From an uncultured Gammaproteobacteria bacterium (GTDB lineage: Bacteria > Pseudomonadota > Gammaproteobacteria > Pseudomonadales > Porticoccaceae): DNA of 64,000 nt. Positions 49,134-58,660 of this stretch are shown piece after piece (within the stretch, counting starts at the first letter, position 1; the number at the start of each line of letters is the position of its first letter). The notes under the pieces are model-generated. The model had not been told where the DNA came from, ran no database searches, and saw only the letters and a list, made by a program, of their open reading frames with translations. Location of the stretch: positions 496,001 to 560,000 of the forward strand of contig CAJXQR010000001.1 of the NCBI GenBank assembly GCA_913058345.1, read 5' to 3'. The position numbers were made by a program, and so were the translations under genes.

Positions 49134-50264
49134 ATGTTGCAGGCCCTTAAATTTCTCCCAAAAGCTAGCCTCATGGCTATCTTTGTTGTTTCGGTATCCG
49201 CTTGCTCTGACGCCAAACAAGAAGACGACAAACACAAAGCTACTAACGAAAAGAGTCCGGCTGAAGCGAAAAGCTCCGCTTACCAGGCCCCACGTAACTC
49301 CAGTGGTCAACCAGACTTACAGGGTATTTGGGATTTCCGCACCCTGACACCGTTGGAGCGCCCCATAGAGCTGGGCGATAAAGCCGTTTTTACCGAGGAA
49401 GAACAAGCCGCCTTCAAATCAAAAACCATTGATTCTCTCGATGTTGATAAGGCAAGAGACGAAGATGCCGTTACCGACACCAATACCGATGTAGAAGGGG
49501 CCTACAACAATTTCTGGTTCGACTACGGTAGTTCAATGAGTGAGGACAGAAGAACCTCTCTGATTATCAAACCAGAAAACGGCCGCTTACCCGCGCTCAC
49601 CGAAGAAGCTATAGCACGAATGAAACAAAATCATTTACGCAATTACCCCGTTCGCGACATTCTCTCCATTGGTGTGAAAGATTTTCGTCCAGTGGGGCCC
49701 GAGAGCCTCGGCCTGTCTGAACGCTGCCTGTTAAGCTTTAACGCCGGCCCACCGCTGACGCCTAGCGCTTACAACAACAACCTACGCATCATTCAAACAC
49801 CCCAACACGTGGTGATCTTTACTGAAATGATTCACGACGCCCGCATTGTGCCCATCGACGGTAGCCCCCACTTACCCGCAGAAATGACCAAATGGACAGG
49901 TGATTCACGGGGTCACTGGGACGGCGACACGCTCGTCGTTGAAACCACTAACTTCACCGGTAAGACACCGACCTTCCAGATGCCCATCAACCTGGTCGAC
50001 CCGACAATGAACGGTGTGGTTGGCACCGGTGAGAACTTTACGCTAGTCGAGCGTTTCACGCGCACGAGTGATTCTGTCATTGTTTATGAATACACCGTGA
50101 CTGACCCCAGCACCTTCACTGAGCCCTTCACCGTTGCTATTCCTCTAAAAGCAAATGACAGTCAGTTATTTGAGTACGCTTGTCACGAGGGCAATCACGG
50201 TGCTGCAGGCATGTTGTCAGGTGCCCGCCAGGAAGAAAAAGAAGAAGCAAAAGAACAGAATTAA
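49134..50264 (+). CDS. Predicted lipoprotein of unknown function, 376 aa
   Basis: ATG 49134 follows CAGGAG. An upstream in-frame start at 49059 would bury the signal peptide. A lipoprotein signal (LMAIFVVSVSAC, Cys about residue 24) precedes a Lys/Glu-rich linker, then a domain with SGQPDLQGIWDFRTLTPLERP and the repeated-family signature TGDSRGHWDGDTLVVETTNF. This domain occurs in many exported proteins of unknown role in environmental bacteria; none has an assigned activity that I know of. The gene is monocistronic with a strong terminator. Confidence 0.85.
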   Translation: MLQALKFLPKASLMAIFVVSVSACSDAKQEDDKHKATNEKSPAEAKSSAYQAPRNSSGQPDLQGIWDFRTLTPLERPIELGDKAVFTEEEQAAFKSKTIDSLDVDKARDEDAVTDTNTDVEGAYNNFWFDYGSSMSEDRRTSLIIKPENGRLPALTEEAIARMKQNHLRNYPVRDILSIGVKDFRPVGPESLGLSERCLLSFNAGPPLTPSAYNNNLRIIQTPQHVVIFTEMIHDARIVPIDGSPHLPAEMTKWTGDSRGHWDGDTLVVETTNFTGKTPTFQMPINLVDPTMNGVVGTGENFTLVERFTRTSDSVIVYEYTVTDPSTFTEPFTVAIPLKANDSQLFEYACHEGNHGAAGMLSGARQEEKEEAKEQN

Positions 50265-50285
50265 TCACCTTCAGTCATCACAAGA

Positions 50286-50329
50286 GAACGGGGCATTCAG
50301 CCATAACACGGCGAATGCCCCGTTCCTTT
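50286..50329 (+). terminator. Strong intrinsic terminator
   Basis: A perfect 13-bp stem (GAACGGGGCATTC/GAATGCCCCGTTC) with a 14-base loop, followed by CTTTT, 21 bases after the lipoprotein stop. Confidence 0.85.
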
Positions 50330-50383
50330 TGCATAGCAACAATGAGCTTCAACCCCGGCTCTTCACACCTTAACCTTCTCAAA

Positions 50384-51910
50384 TTAAAGAGAACCTAAGA
50401 AAATATCCGGCACCTCGTTCCATGCTTCGCGTTCGATGTCATAAGGTGCACTTTCGCGGTGACAGTTTTCTCCAAAAATTTGAGTTGTTCGGTGTTCTTT
50501 ATCGTAGGCACCCCAGCCCGGTTTACCGTCACGGGCAAAAGCCACCCAAGCATCCATGGTGTGTTTTGCTAGCGCATCCGCCGCCGGCCCTTCACCATAA
50601 AATTTCGCCGCACCCTTCTTCTTATGCGTACCAAAAACATACGCTAATTCTATTGCGTGACAAGACTTCATCGCTCCTTTGGCCGCAGGCGACTGCCAGT
50701 CAAAGAGGTACGCATAAACTTCACTATTATGAGGCTGCTGAGCTTCCAGCAAGCGCAGTGCTGGCAAACGAAAAATGCGATCCGTTTGTATAGCGATAAA
50801 AACTTGTGGCGGCGTAGGCTCAATGCCACGCTGCACTAAGGCTTCTTTATAAGCTGCAACCAAACTCGGAATGTAAGCGGGGTCGACCAAATAACCCAGG
50901 CGCTTGGCCATGGTCTCGTCATTGAGTTTCGTAATCGCGGGCTGAAAAGCACCAAATAGCTGCCACTCATCGAGGGTACTACCGGCCATAATCGGCACCT
51001 GGGCGACACCACCCTTGCGCACGGTTTCAATGGGCAGGTCGGGCAAGACCTCACCATCGACGACGGGCCGAAATGGCAAACCACCCACTTTTGACAGCGG
51101 ATAGCCGTCCACCTTGCCACCTTCAATGCGCCGTTGAGCACGTAAGAGATCGTCCATAGTTGCCGACATCAGGCCCTGAGCATTGAGCCCGGTACATTTC
51201 ATAATCGCCTCGCCTATCAATGCGCCCGAGGCTTTTGTCGCAACAGTGTGGCAAGCACCCGACTGAGGAATGGCTTTGTGAAACAGGCCCTGCGCCGCTG
51301 GTAACCCCAGCAGTGCTCCCACACTCATTCCCCCTGCTGATTCGCCAAATAGCGTGACATTGTCAGGGTCTCCACCAAAAAATGCGATATTGTCCTGCAC
51401 CCACTCAAGCGCCTTCACTTGATCGAGCAAGCCCTCATTACCTATAGCGGGAATACGTCCCTCAGTGGCTTCGTTTAAATTGGCAAAACCCAACAAGCCG
51501 AGACGGTAATTAATTGTGACCACCACTACGTCACCGTGGCGGCTCAGCTCACGCCCCTCATAAACGCCCTGACTGCTAGCCCCAACGGTGAAACCGCCGC
51601 CGTGTATCCACACCATTACGGGACGGTCTGCAGAGTCGGCAGCGGGAGTCCAGATATTCAGGCTAAGACAGGCTTCGTCCTGCTCGCCCTGATCCGCTCC
51701 CATAATAGCCGCCATGTCAGAACGATTTTGTGGTGCCCATTTACCGTATTCGCTACCGTCGATCACGCCGGCCCAGGCCCAGGGGTCCTGCGGTGGCAGC
51801 CAACGCAATTCACCCACCGGCGGAGCCCCATAAGGAATACCCTTGAAAGCCCAGATACCTTCTTGTTTCTGCCCTTTAACTTTGCCAAAACAGGTATCGA
51901 CGACGGTCAT
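50384..51910 (-). CDS. Type-B carboxylesterase
   Basis: A 508-aa alpha/beta hydrolase of the carboxylesterase/cholinesterase (COesterase) family. The oxyanion hole is VWIHGGGFTVGA. The nucleophile Ser is in LFGESAGGMSVGALL. The acid Glu is probably in AGSTLDEWQLF and the His in SCHAIELAYVFG. EDEACLSLNIWTP is also typical. No signal peptide is visible, so it is cytoplasmic. It may hydrolyse carboxylic esters or polyester oligomers; the substrate is unknown. Confidence 0.93.
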   Translation of the reverse strand: MTVVDTCFGKVKGQKQEGIWAFKGIPYGAPPVGELRWLPPQDPWAWAGVIDGSEYGKWAPQNRSDMAAIMGADQGEQDEACLSLNIWTPAADSADRPVMVWIHGGGFTVGASSQGVYEGRELSRHGDVVVVTINYRLGLLGFANLNEATEGRIPAIGNEGLLDQVKALEWVQDNIAFFGGDPDNVTLFGESAGGMSVGALLGLPAAQGLFHKAIPQSGACHTVATKASGALIGEAIMKCTGLNAQGLMSATMDDLLRAQRRIEGGKVDGYPLSKVGGLPFRPVVDGEVLPDLPIETVRKGGVAQVPIMAGSTLDEWQLFGAFQPAITKLNDETMAKRLGYLVDPAYIPSLVAAYKEALVQRGIEPTPPQVFIAIQTDRIFRLPALRLLEAQQPHNSEVYAYLFDWQSPAAKGAMKSCHAIELAYVFGTHKKKGAAKFYGEGPAADALAKHTMDAWVAFARDGKPGWGAYDKEHRTTQIFGENCHRESAPYDIEREAWNEVPDIFLGSL

Positions 51911-51982
51911 TTTATGACTTCCTTAAGATAAAACGCGAAAGCTTGCCCCGTCTCTGAAAATCAAGCCGGGGTTCAAGCCAGG

Positions 51983-52002
51983 AAAAGCCTGCCTAAAGCA
52001 GG
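51983..52002 (-). terminator. Weak terminator after DUF1499 gene
   Basis: On the minus strand CCTGC-TTTAG-GCAGG is followed by CTTTT, about 60 bases past the DUF1499 stop. The stem is only 5 bp. Confidence 0.5.
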
Positions 52003-52064
52003 TATTTTTATTGTTAGTGTGTCAATTAACACGCCTATCGGGAGTATTTATTATCCAATAAGCA

Positions 52065-52826
52065 TTAATTTTTTAGTTGGTTTTGCAGTGCATTCAAAAA
52101 ACTGTCGATACGCGCCGCATTCTTGCCCAGATCAGAAACACCGACCCTGGACACCGAGCGCACATCAATAACAAGGTTTTCTACGGGCGGTGATCTTGGT
52201 TCGTCGCTACCGCCAACAGCTATGTCCTTGGACACCGCAGTACCAATACGAATGACAACATCATCGGTAAAACCCATCAATGGCGTAGTGGCTGCCGCTT
52301 CAATATGGCCCCGGTCTTTATCTTCGCCCAGTATCCGCCATTGCTTATCGGCAATAACCGCCTTGGCAGCAGCCCAGGCGTCGGCTTGACTAGCAGTGAC
52401 ATGTAGAGGCTTGAGTTGCGGATAGCCCAAGCGTTGCTGCTCGGCCAGGGCCGCCCCCCCATGCTCTAGGGTATTATCGCCCGGCACTCTTTCCGACTGG
52501 GCAAAAACAAAAACCGGTGGCTGCTCCAAATCCGTACTGATATCGTGAATTGGGGGCGCATGGAAACTATCCAGTCCCACTTGAGATACAACCACGGCCA
52601 CTGGCAGCAGGCAAAGACATAACCACATTACCAGCTTTCCCAGCTTCTGCTTTCTTGCCAAGCGGCGAAAAATCAAGGCAGCCGCTGTCATCGACACAAG
52701 CACACAGGCAACCAGGCCCAGCGCCAGAGTAGAGAAACTGGTGCCAAGGGGCAGCAGCCCCAGACGAAAGCTCAGAGCACCAGCGAGAACAAGAGCAAGG
52801 CTTAGGAGGCTAGCAAGACGAAGCAT
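52065..52826 (-). CDS. DUF1499 membrane protein
   Basis: A 253-aa protein with three predicted membrane helices in the first 80 residues, then a DUF1499 domain: PPIHDISTDLEQPPVF near residue 92 and DVRSVSRVGVSDLGKNAARI near the C-terminus are family marks. Function is unknown. It starts one base after the msrB stop, so the two are almost certainly co-transcribed. Confidence 0.88.
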   Translation of the reverse strand: MLRLASLLSLALVLAGALSFRLGLLPLGTSFSTLALGLVACVLVSMTAAALIFRRLARKQKLGKLVMWLCLCLLPVAVVVSQVGLDSFHAPPIHDISTDLEQPPVFVFAQSERVPGDNTLEHGGAALAEQQRLGYPQLKPLHVTASQADAWAAAKAVIADKQWRILGEDKDRGHIEAAATTPLMGFTDDVVIRIGTAVSKDIAVGGSDEPRSPPVENLVIDVRSVSRVGVSDLGKNAARIDSFLNALQNQLKN

Positions 52827-53240
52827 TTAGCATGAACTCTCGTCAGCTTCAGGCTCAAACTTCAATGACAGAGAATTAACGCAATAACGCAGTCCCGTCG
52901 GCTTCGGACCATCCGGGAAGACGTGCCCCAAATGACTGCCGCAGTGAGAACACATGATTTCCGTGCGCTCCATACCGCGAGAGGTATCGGTCTCTGTATC
53001 AATACCATTTTCTTCAGCTTGCGCAAAAAAGCTCGGCCAACCGCTGCCGGAGTCATACTTAGCGTCAGACTCAAATAAAGTATTTTCGCAACAGGCGCAG
53101 ACATATTTCCCGGGGGATGTCTCAGTGTAATACTCACCAGTGAACGGCCTTTCAGTGCCTTTCTCGCGACAAATTTCAAATTGCTCCGCAGAGAGTTTTT
53201 CACGCCAATAGTTTTCGTCTTTCTCTTTCCAGTTTGTCAT
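52827..53240 (-). CDS. msrB: Peptide-methionine (R)-S-oxide reductase
   Basis: Repairs methionine-R-sulfoxide. The 137-aa protein has both zinc CxxC pairs (CACCENTLF and CSHCGSHLGH), GSGWPSFF, and the catalytic Cys in GLRYCVNSLSL. A single-domain cytosolic form. It is divergent from alaA across 139 bases and followed directly by the DUF1499 gene. Confidence 0.96.
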   Translation of the reverse strand: MTNWKEKDENYWREKLSAEQFEICREKGTERPFTGEYYTETSPGKYVCACCENTLFESDAKYDSGSGWPSFFAQAEENGIDTETDTSRGMERTEIMCSHCGSHLGHVFPDGPKPTGLRYCVNSLSLKFEPEADESSC

Positions 53241-53379
53241 GGCTTCTAATCCTCATTCGTTTGTTTTCTCGATTTGTTAAAGTCTGCATCCTGCTAAACG
53301 CCTACAAGTGCAGACAATACGCTACAATTCGATCTACTCAAAACCTTAACACCTTTCATTTGTTGGGAAGCAAATCCTC

Positions 53380-54600
53380 ATGAGGCATTTTCAAAAGTCT
53401 ACCAAATTAGACAACGTTTGTTACGACATTCGCGGCCCCGTACTCGATCAAGCCCACCGGCTTGAAGAGGAAGGACACCGTATTCTGAAATTGAATATTG
53501 GCAACCCTGCGCCCTTCGGTTTTGAAGCCCCTGACGAAATTATTCAAGATGTGATTCTCAACCTGGTTGAAGCCCAGGGCTACAGCCACTCGAAAGGTAT
53601 TTTCAGCGCTCGCAAAGCGGTCATGCAACGCTGCCAGATTCAAGGCATCGCCAATGTCGAAATCGACGACATTATCCTCGGCAACGGCGTCAGTGAACTC
53701 ATAGTGATGGCCATGCAGGCCCTGCTTAACGATGGTGATGAAGTGCTCATCCCCTCCCCCGACTACCCCCTTTGGACAGCCGCCGTTACCCTTGCCGGTG
53801 GTAAAGCCGTGCACTATCGCTGTGACGAGTCCGCCGACTGGCAACCGGACCTCGACGACATGGCCAGTAAAATCACCCCCAACACCAAGGGCATCGTCGT
53901 TATCAACCCCAACAACCCCACCGGGGCGGTGTACAGTCAAGACGTGCTTAAACACATTATCGAGCTCGCCCGAGTCAACGACCTGGTCATGTTTGCCGAT
54001 GAAATCTATGACCGCATCCTCTACGATGGCGCCGTGCACCACCCTATGGCCAGCCTCGCCGATGACATCCTTTTTATCACCTTTAATGGCCTCTCGAAAA
54101 ATTATCGCCTGGCTGGTTTTCGCTCTGGCTGGCTCATTGCCAGCGGAGCCAAACACCGTGCCCGCAACTATATACAAGGCATGGAAATGCTCGCCTCCAT
54201 GCGCCTATGCGCTAACGTGCCATCCATGTACGCCATTCAAACAGCACTTGGCGGTCGCCAAACCATCGACGACCTGGTAACTGAAGGTGGACGCTTCTAT
54301 GAACAACGCAACCTCGCCTGGGAAAAGCTCACCGCCATCCCCGGTGTTAGCTGCGTCAAACCCAAAGGCGCCCTCTACCTCTTTCCGAAACTCGACCCGC
54401 AGGTTTACCCTATCGCCAATGACGAGCAAATCGTGCTCGACCTTCTCCTCCAGGAGAAAATGTTACTGGTACAGGGCAGCGCCTTTAACTGGGGCGACAC
54501 TCAGCACTTCCGCATAGTCTTCCTGCCTCGCGAGCACGAATTAAACGATGCCATCGAACGACTGGCGCGTTTTTTAGGGCGTATGCGTGAAGGAGGCTAA
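53380..54600 (+). CDS. alaA: Alanine transaminase AlaA (PLP aminotransferase)
   Basis: A fold-type I aminotransferase making alanine from pyruvate and glutamate. Its 406 aa align along their whole length with E. coli AlaA as I remember it (LDNVCYDIRGPVLDQAHRLEEEGHRILKLNIGNPAPFGF). The PLP lysine is in NGLSKNYRLAGFRSGW, with NPNNPTGAVY and ADEIYDRILYD typical of the subgroup. A shadow frame on the opposite strand is open for 256 codons only because of codon bias. No operon partner is seen. Confidence 0.96.
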   Translation: MRHFQKSTKLDNVCYDIRGPVLDQAHRLEEEGHRILKLNIGNPAPFGFEAPDEIIQDVILNLVEAQGYSHSKGIFSARKAVMQRCQIQGIANVEIDDIILGNGVSELIVMAMQALLNDGDEVLIPSPDYPLWTAAVTLAGGKAVHYRCDESADWQPDLDDMASKITPNTKGIVVINPNNPTGAVYSQDVLKHIIELARVNDLVMFADEIYDRILYDGAVHHPMASLADDILFITFNGLSKNYRLAGFRSGWLIASGAKHRARNYIQGMEMLASMRLCANVPSMYAIQTALGGRQTIDDLVTEGGRFYEQRNLAWEKLTAIPGVSCVKPKGALYLFPKLDPQVYPIANDEQIVLDLLLQEKMLLVQGSAFNWGDTQHFRIVFLPREHELNDAIERLARFLGRMREGG

Positions 54601-55048
54601 GACTTCCTCCTTCTGATAAATATCGACCGACACCTGTAACTTTTAGACGAATAGCATTGCGATAATTTGCTCGACCAGCCGCCCGTCGTAAAGTGGGCTA
54701 CGGATAGAGGGCATTCGAAACGACACCCTCTTTTACACTAACAACTCTCCAGCTATAAACACACGATCAGAGTGGGTGCTCGCAAGACACCCCTTCTAGC
54801 ACGCGAGTCAAAACCAGCTACTAAATAATGTGCTACTAACCTAGTCACTCCTTCTTATATTCTTTGCTGTTCAACAACCATCAACCCAAACTCAACATGA
54901 GAGTTTTGACAGACATCATAAAATTAAAACGGAATACCAGGACCTGAACAATCAGGGGTAATGTAGTGGTTTATGATTTTTTATTGTCATAAAGCTATGC
55001 TATGTTCAGCATCAACTATTGGAAATGTTGCAGTAAGAGGAGTCGACA
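54601..55048. other. Intergenic region after alaA
   Basis: About 450 bases without a gene. A 6-bp stem (AGAGGG/CCCTCT then TTT, 54706-54734) could act as a weak alaA terminator. The AT-rich end (54960-55020) likely holds the promoter of the small gene at 55049. Confidence 0.45.
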
Positions 55049-55285
55049 ATGAACAAAGAAACCCCGAGAAATAAGCGTGAAGTTGGCCCACTCGATTTTG
55101 AGGGTGCTGCGCTTATTAATCCCGATGGTAGTGAAACACCCATCACCGATGAGATGATTGAGAAGGCCTGTAATGATCTTGAAGTGAGATCACAGAAAGA
55201 AAACAAGACTCATAACATGAGTCGTCTTGGCTTAGCCGGGCTTAGCCAGCAAAGACACGCCTTACTGAATGTTAAAACCCAGTAG
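55049..55285 (+). CDS. PA1571-family small protein
   Basis: A 78-aa protein with a strong ribosome binding site (GAGGAG, 10 bases before ATG). FEGAALINPDGSETPITDEMIEKACNDLE resembles the PA1571-type small proteins of Pseudomonas (GxxIDxxGREIPITExMIQQACxxLE). Function is unknown. Its 3' end overlaps the 3' end of pdxB by 24 bases on the opposite strand. Confidence 0.75.
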   Translation: MNKETPRNKREVGPLDFEGAALINPDGSETPITDEMIEKACNDLEVRSQKENKTHNMSRLGLAGLSQQRHALLNVKTQ

Positions 55286-56407
55286 TTCTAACTCGCCGTG
55301 GCAAGCTGGCTCACCGGGGCCGCTCACGGTGTAGTAACTGAACTCTCGGCGCTGAGCGTAGTGTTTACGTAAGGCATCAAATACTCTGCCTAGCTCCCCA
55401 TCCGTTTTATCACCTCCATCAGCGAGGGCTCTACGCATTTGCTTGTCATCACGGCTTACTGAGTAGGCGCCCAATATAGCCTGATCAAGTCCCTGTCCTT
55501 CGCCGATCATTAGAGAACCACCCACACGCTCTTCATCCCCAGCGGGCACGTCTATTCCCAGGTCATTCAATGTGTTATCAAAGGCTAAATCGAGGAAACG
55601 ACACAAGGCATCGCGCACCATCTGTGTTCCACGCAGTCGTCCTTCCTGGCTATAACCGGCAATATGAGGGGTGGCTATGCTGACCTGGCGCAGCAAGGCC
55701 AGGTTGATTTGCGGTTCACCCTCCCAGACATCCAACACGACTCGCAGATCAGCCCCAGTGTTGAGATGGGCCTGCAAGGCAGCGTTGTCAATGACCCCGC
55801 CACGACTCGCATTGATCAACAATGCACCGGGGCGAAGTTGTTCCAGTATTTGCCGATTAATCAGATGATGGGTCGGATACGGTCCCCCTCGTGTCAGGGG
55901 TGTGTGCAGGCAAATGATGTCTGCACTGAGCGCCGTTTCAACGTCTGTCAGCAGAGGGCATTGGGCATCATTTAGAAAAGGGTCATACACCGCACAGCTC
56001 ACGCCCAGGGCAGAGAGCCGGTGATACAGACGACCACCCACATTGCCACAACCCACAATGCCCACTGTTTTATCGCGCCACTGGGCTTCGAGTGTGCAGA
56101 AAACGGAGAGCATATATTGCACCACGGCCTCGGCATTGCAGCCGGGGGCATGGGCAAAGTGAATACCTTTTTGCTGTAAATATTGGCGGTCGATATGATC
56201 GGTGCCGATGGTGGCAGAGCCGACAAATTGCACGCTACTGCCGTCAAGTAATTGCTTATCGACTTGTGTTACCGAGCGCACTAACAACACATCAGCACTG
56301 GCCACTGTGGCGGCTGTGATGTCGCGGCCGGGCAAAGTCTCCACGTCACCATAGGGCGCGAAGATCGCCTGCACGCCACTCATGTTTTCATCGGCAATAA
56401 TTTTCAG
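55262..56407 (-). CDS. pdxB: Erythronate-4-phosphate dehydrogenase (probable CTG start)
   Basis: An NAD-dependent 2-hydroxyacid dehydrogenase of the pyridoxal 5'-phosphate pathway. GIVGCGNVGGRL is the NAD fold. Catalytic Arg, Glu and His lie in INASRGGVIDN, DVWEGEPQINL and ATPHIAGYS. The C-terminal PdxB dimer domain (RREFSYYTV) is present. Homologues start MKILVDENMP. Here the matching KIIADENM lies upstream of the first ATG (56383), preceded by CTG at 56407 with GGGAG at correct spacing, an in-frame TGA five codons earlier, and no ATG/GTG/TTG between. I therefore place the start at CTG, overlapping the epmC stop. Confidence 0.88.
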   Translation of the reverse strand: MKIIADENMSGVQAIFAPYGDVETLPGRDITAATVASADVLLVRSVTQVDKQLLDGSSVQFVGSATIGTDHIDRQYLQQKGIHFAHAPGCNAEAVVQYMLSVFCTLEAQWRDKTVGIVGCGNVGGRLYHRLSALGVSCAVYDPFLNDAQCPLLTDVETALSADIICLHTPLTRGGPYPTHHLINRQILEQLRPGALLINASRGGVIDNAALQAHLNTGADLRVVLDVWEGEPQINLALLRQVSIATPHIAGYSQEGRLRGTQMVRDALCRFLDLAFDNTLNDLGIDVPAGDEERVGGSLMIGEGQGLDQAILGAYSVSRDDKQMRRALADGGDKTDGELGRVFDALRKHYAQRREFSYYTVSGPGEPACHGELELLGFNIQ

Positions 56408-56982
56408 GGTTCGCTCCCGTCATAGTGTCTTTCTGCCAGGGGGTCGGCCACGCCGTAAAACCCAGCCACTGCAAGAAAAAACTGCTTAGCACGCGGTGGC
56501 AGCCCTGTCTGTCGGTAACGCTGCACCTGGGCGACAACAGCCTGATAGAAATCCCCGCCCTCTTCCTCATCATTCGCCATGCCCAACAAGTTATCGCTGC
56601 TAATACGGAAAGGCGCAGCCGCCGCAACAGACAACATCCACTCCAGCGCCTGAGGTTTGACTTCGACGGCTTCAAAGGCGCGCTGTTGGGCCGGACTACG
56701 ACCATCGGGACAATACCAGTAGCCCCAGTCCTCCAGTTGCCGGCGTTGTGCACCGGCGATACACCAATGGGCAATTTCATGCAGGGCGCTGGCGAAATAG
56801 TCGGCGCGATAATAAAGACGATGGGGTTCAGCGGGTGATGTTGCAGGACTGTACAAGGGCTCATCGGCACCACCCATTAACAGAGTTTTATATTCCCTGT
56901 AAAAACAGTGTTTAAACAGCGCTTCGAGATCAGTACTACGATGCACTGGCGTGCGTTGACTAGCCGTTGTTTGTAGAGCCAT
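56404..56982 (-). CDS. epmC: Elongation factor P hydroxylase
   Basis: A 192-aa EpmC/YfcM-type protein that hydroxylates the beta-lysyl-lysine of EF-P. The putative metal site HExxH is in ALHEIAHWC (about residues 67-75), and FEAVEVKPQALEWMLSVAA follows. The start is ATG 56982 beside the queF stop. Overlap with pdxB at the 3' end and close spacing with queF suggest one transcript queF-epmC-pdxB. epmA and epmB are not in the window. Confidence 0.88.
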   Translation of the reverse strand: MALQTTASQRTPVHRSTDLEALFKHCFYREYKTLLMGGADEPLYSPATSPAEPHRLYYRADYFASALHEIAHWCIAGAQRRQLEDWGYWYCPDGRSPAQQRAFEAVEVKPQALEWMLSVAAAAPFRISSDNLLGMANDEEEGGDFYQAVVAQVQRYRQTGLPPRAKQFFLAVAGFYGVADPLAERHYDGSEP

Positions 56983-56985
56983 CAC

Positions 56986-57858
56986 TTATTGTCGGCCCGT
57001 GCGCGCCCAGTCGACAGGTTCAGCGCTTAAACTACGTGTAGGATTAATATCGAGCCCGCCCCGGCGCGTGTAGCGCGCACTAACCATTAAGCGGGATGGC
57101 TGACAGTGTTTTAGAATATCAAGAAATACGCTCTCTACACAGTGTTCATGAAAGCCTTGATGTTCACGATAAGACACTAAATAGCGTAGTAAACTGCTAT
57201 GGCATATTGGCCGACCACTATAACGCACATAAATTGTCGCCCAGTCTGGCTGACCCGTAACGGGGCAATTGGATTTCATTAAATGGCTGTATAGCGCTTC
57301 ATCGACCCGCTCATCAGTCCTATCAGAAAACGCCAATAAGCGGGCGTCGGGTTTATACACCTCACAATCCACATCGAGTTCATCCAGGCATTGACCGCCA
57401 AACACAGTTAAACCTTTGCGAGCATAGTCATCGATAGTATAGAGCCGCACGGCAACGTCAGCACCCGCCACACGACTTACATCATCGGCAATGGTTTGTC
57501 TCGCCGCCTGCAGAGAAGCAAAGCGATGCTGGTTAAGAGAGTTAAGGTAAAGTTTGAGAGACTTTGATTCGATGATAAACGGCGAATCACAGGGCACACT
57601 CAATTCACCCACCGCAACCCAGGGTTTGCCTTTCTTATCACAGCCGCTTATTTCGTAGGCCGTCCAAAGGTCTTCACCTGTGAAGGGCAAAACATTCAGG
57701 CCCACACTTCCATAGTCAAGCTCAGCGCGACCGGCATCTCGCGCAATGGCAAACAGTAATTGCGGTGCATAAACCGAAGGGTACTCAACGGTTTTACCGA
57801 GGGGTGTATCACTATCGCTTGAGGAGCTGTTTGACAAGTCAGTTGGGGTAACAGGCAT
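56986..57858 (-). CDS. queF: NADPH-dependent 7-cyano-7-deazaguanine reductase (long form)
   Basis: Reduces preQ0 to preQ1 in queuosine synthesis. At 290 aa it is the two-domain (YqcD-like) form. The substrate/NADPH motif ESKSLKLYLNSLNQHRF lies in the N-terminal half. The catalytic Cys is in SNCPVTGQPDWATIYVRY, and the final FHEHCVESVFLDI carries the preQ0-binding Glu. The first 25 residues are Ser/Asp/Thr-rich. It is first in a tight group with epmC and pdxB. Confidence 0.96.
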   Translation of the reverse strand: MPVTPTDLSNSSSSDSDTPLGKTVEYPSVYAPQLLFAIARDAGRAELDYGSVGLNVLPFTGEDLWTAYEISGCDKKGKPWVAVGELSVPCDSPFIIESKSLKLYLNSLNQHRFASLQAARQTIADDVSRVAGADVAVRLYTIDDYARKGLTVFGGQCLDELDVDCEVYKPDARLLAFSDRTDERVDEALYSHLMKSNCPVTGQPDWATIYVRYSGRPICHSSLLRYLVSYREHQGFHEHCVESVFLDILKHCQPSRLMVSARYTRRGGLDINPTRSLSAEPVDWARTGRQ

Positions 57859-57886
57859 AGTTAAAATCGCAGTATCAGAAACACAT

Positions 57887-58660
57887 TCATGAGCGCAGGT
57901 TTTTGCCGTTTTTCAAAAGATGCATGGCGAAAAGGAAAAGGCCGGCAATCACGAATGACAACATTAAAAATGCGGTACCCACTTCGATATCGGAGACACC
58001 CAGCAAACCGTAACGAAAGGCATTAACCATATAGAGAACGGGATTTAACAACGATACTTTCTGCCAAAATTCTGGTAATAAACTTACTGAGTAAAATACG
58101 CCACCCAGGTAGGTCAAAGGCGTAAGCACGAAAGTAGGAATAATCGAAATATCATCAAAGTTTTTTGCAAAAACGGCGTTAATTAATCCGGCCAAGGAAA
58201 ATAAAACCGAGGTTAAAATAACCACCGCAATGGTAACCCCAAAATGCTGGATGTGCAGCTTGGTAAAAAACAGCGATAAAAGCGTCACAATCAAGCCCAC
58301 TGTCAAACCTCGTGTCACACCACCCAGCACATAGCCACTGAGAATAATGTAATTCGGTGTAGGTGAAACCAGTAGCTCCTCAATATTACCGGCAAACTTA
58401 CTGCCAAAAAAAGACGACACCACATTGCCAAAGGAATTCGTGATAACCGCCAGCATAATTAAACCCGGCACCACAAACTCCATATAAGTAAAGCCCGACA
58501 TACTGCCAATACGGGGGCCTATTAAGGTACCGAAAATTACAAAATAGAGGGCAATGGTAATGGCCGGTGGCAACAAGGTTTGTTGCCAAATACGGGTAAA
58601 GCGGCGGATTTCTTTCACCATCAAGGTCATAAAGGCAATCCACTGTTCCCTAGGGCTCAT
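57887..58660 (-). CDS. ABC-2 type transporter permease
   Basis: A 257-aa inner-membrane protein with six hydrophobic segments of the ABC2_membrane family, resembling E. coli YadH (MTLMVKEIRRFTRIWQQTLLPPAITIALYF start; GGVFYSVSLLPEFWQKVS in the late loop). It overlaps the ATPase gene by 4 bases, forming a two-gene exporter. The substrate is unknown. Confidence 0.92.
   Translation of the reverse strand: MSPREQWIAFMTLMVKEIRRFTRIWQQTLLPPAITIALYFVIFGTLIGPRIGSMSGFTYMEFVVPGLIMLAVITNSFGNVVSSFFGSKFAGNIEELLVSPTPNYIILSGYVLGGVTRGLTVGLIVTLLSLFFTKLHIQHFGVTIAVVILTSVLFSLAGLINAVFAKNFDDISIIPTFVLTPLTYLGGVFYSVSLLPEFWQKVSLLNPVLYMVNAFRYGLLGVSDIEVGTAFLMLSFVIAGLFLFAMHLLKNGKNLRS

Noticed and set aside
53407-54177. 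256-codon minus-strand frame opposite alaA
   Set aside because: It mirrors alaA codon bias, has low-complexity Val/Gly/His-rich translation and no ribosome binding site; alaA is certain.
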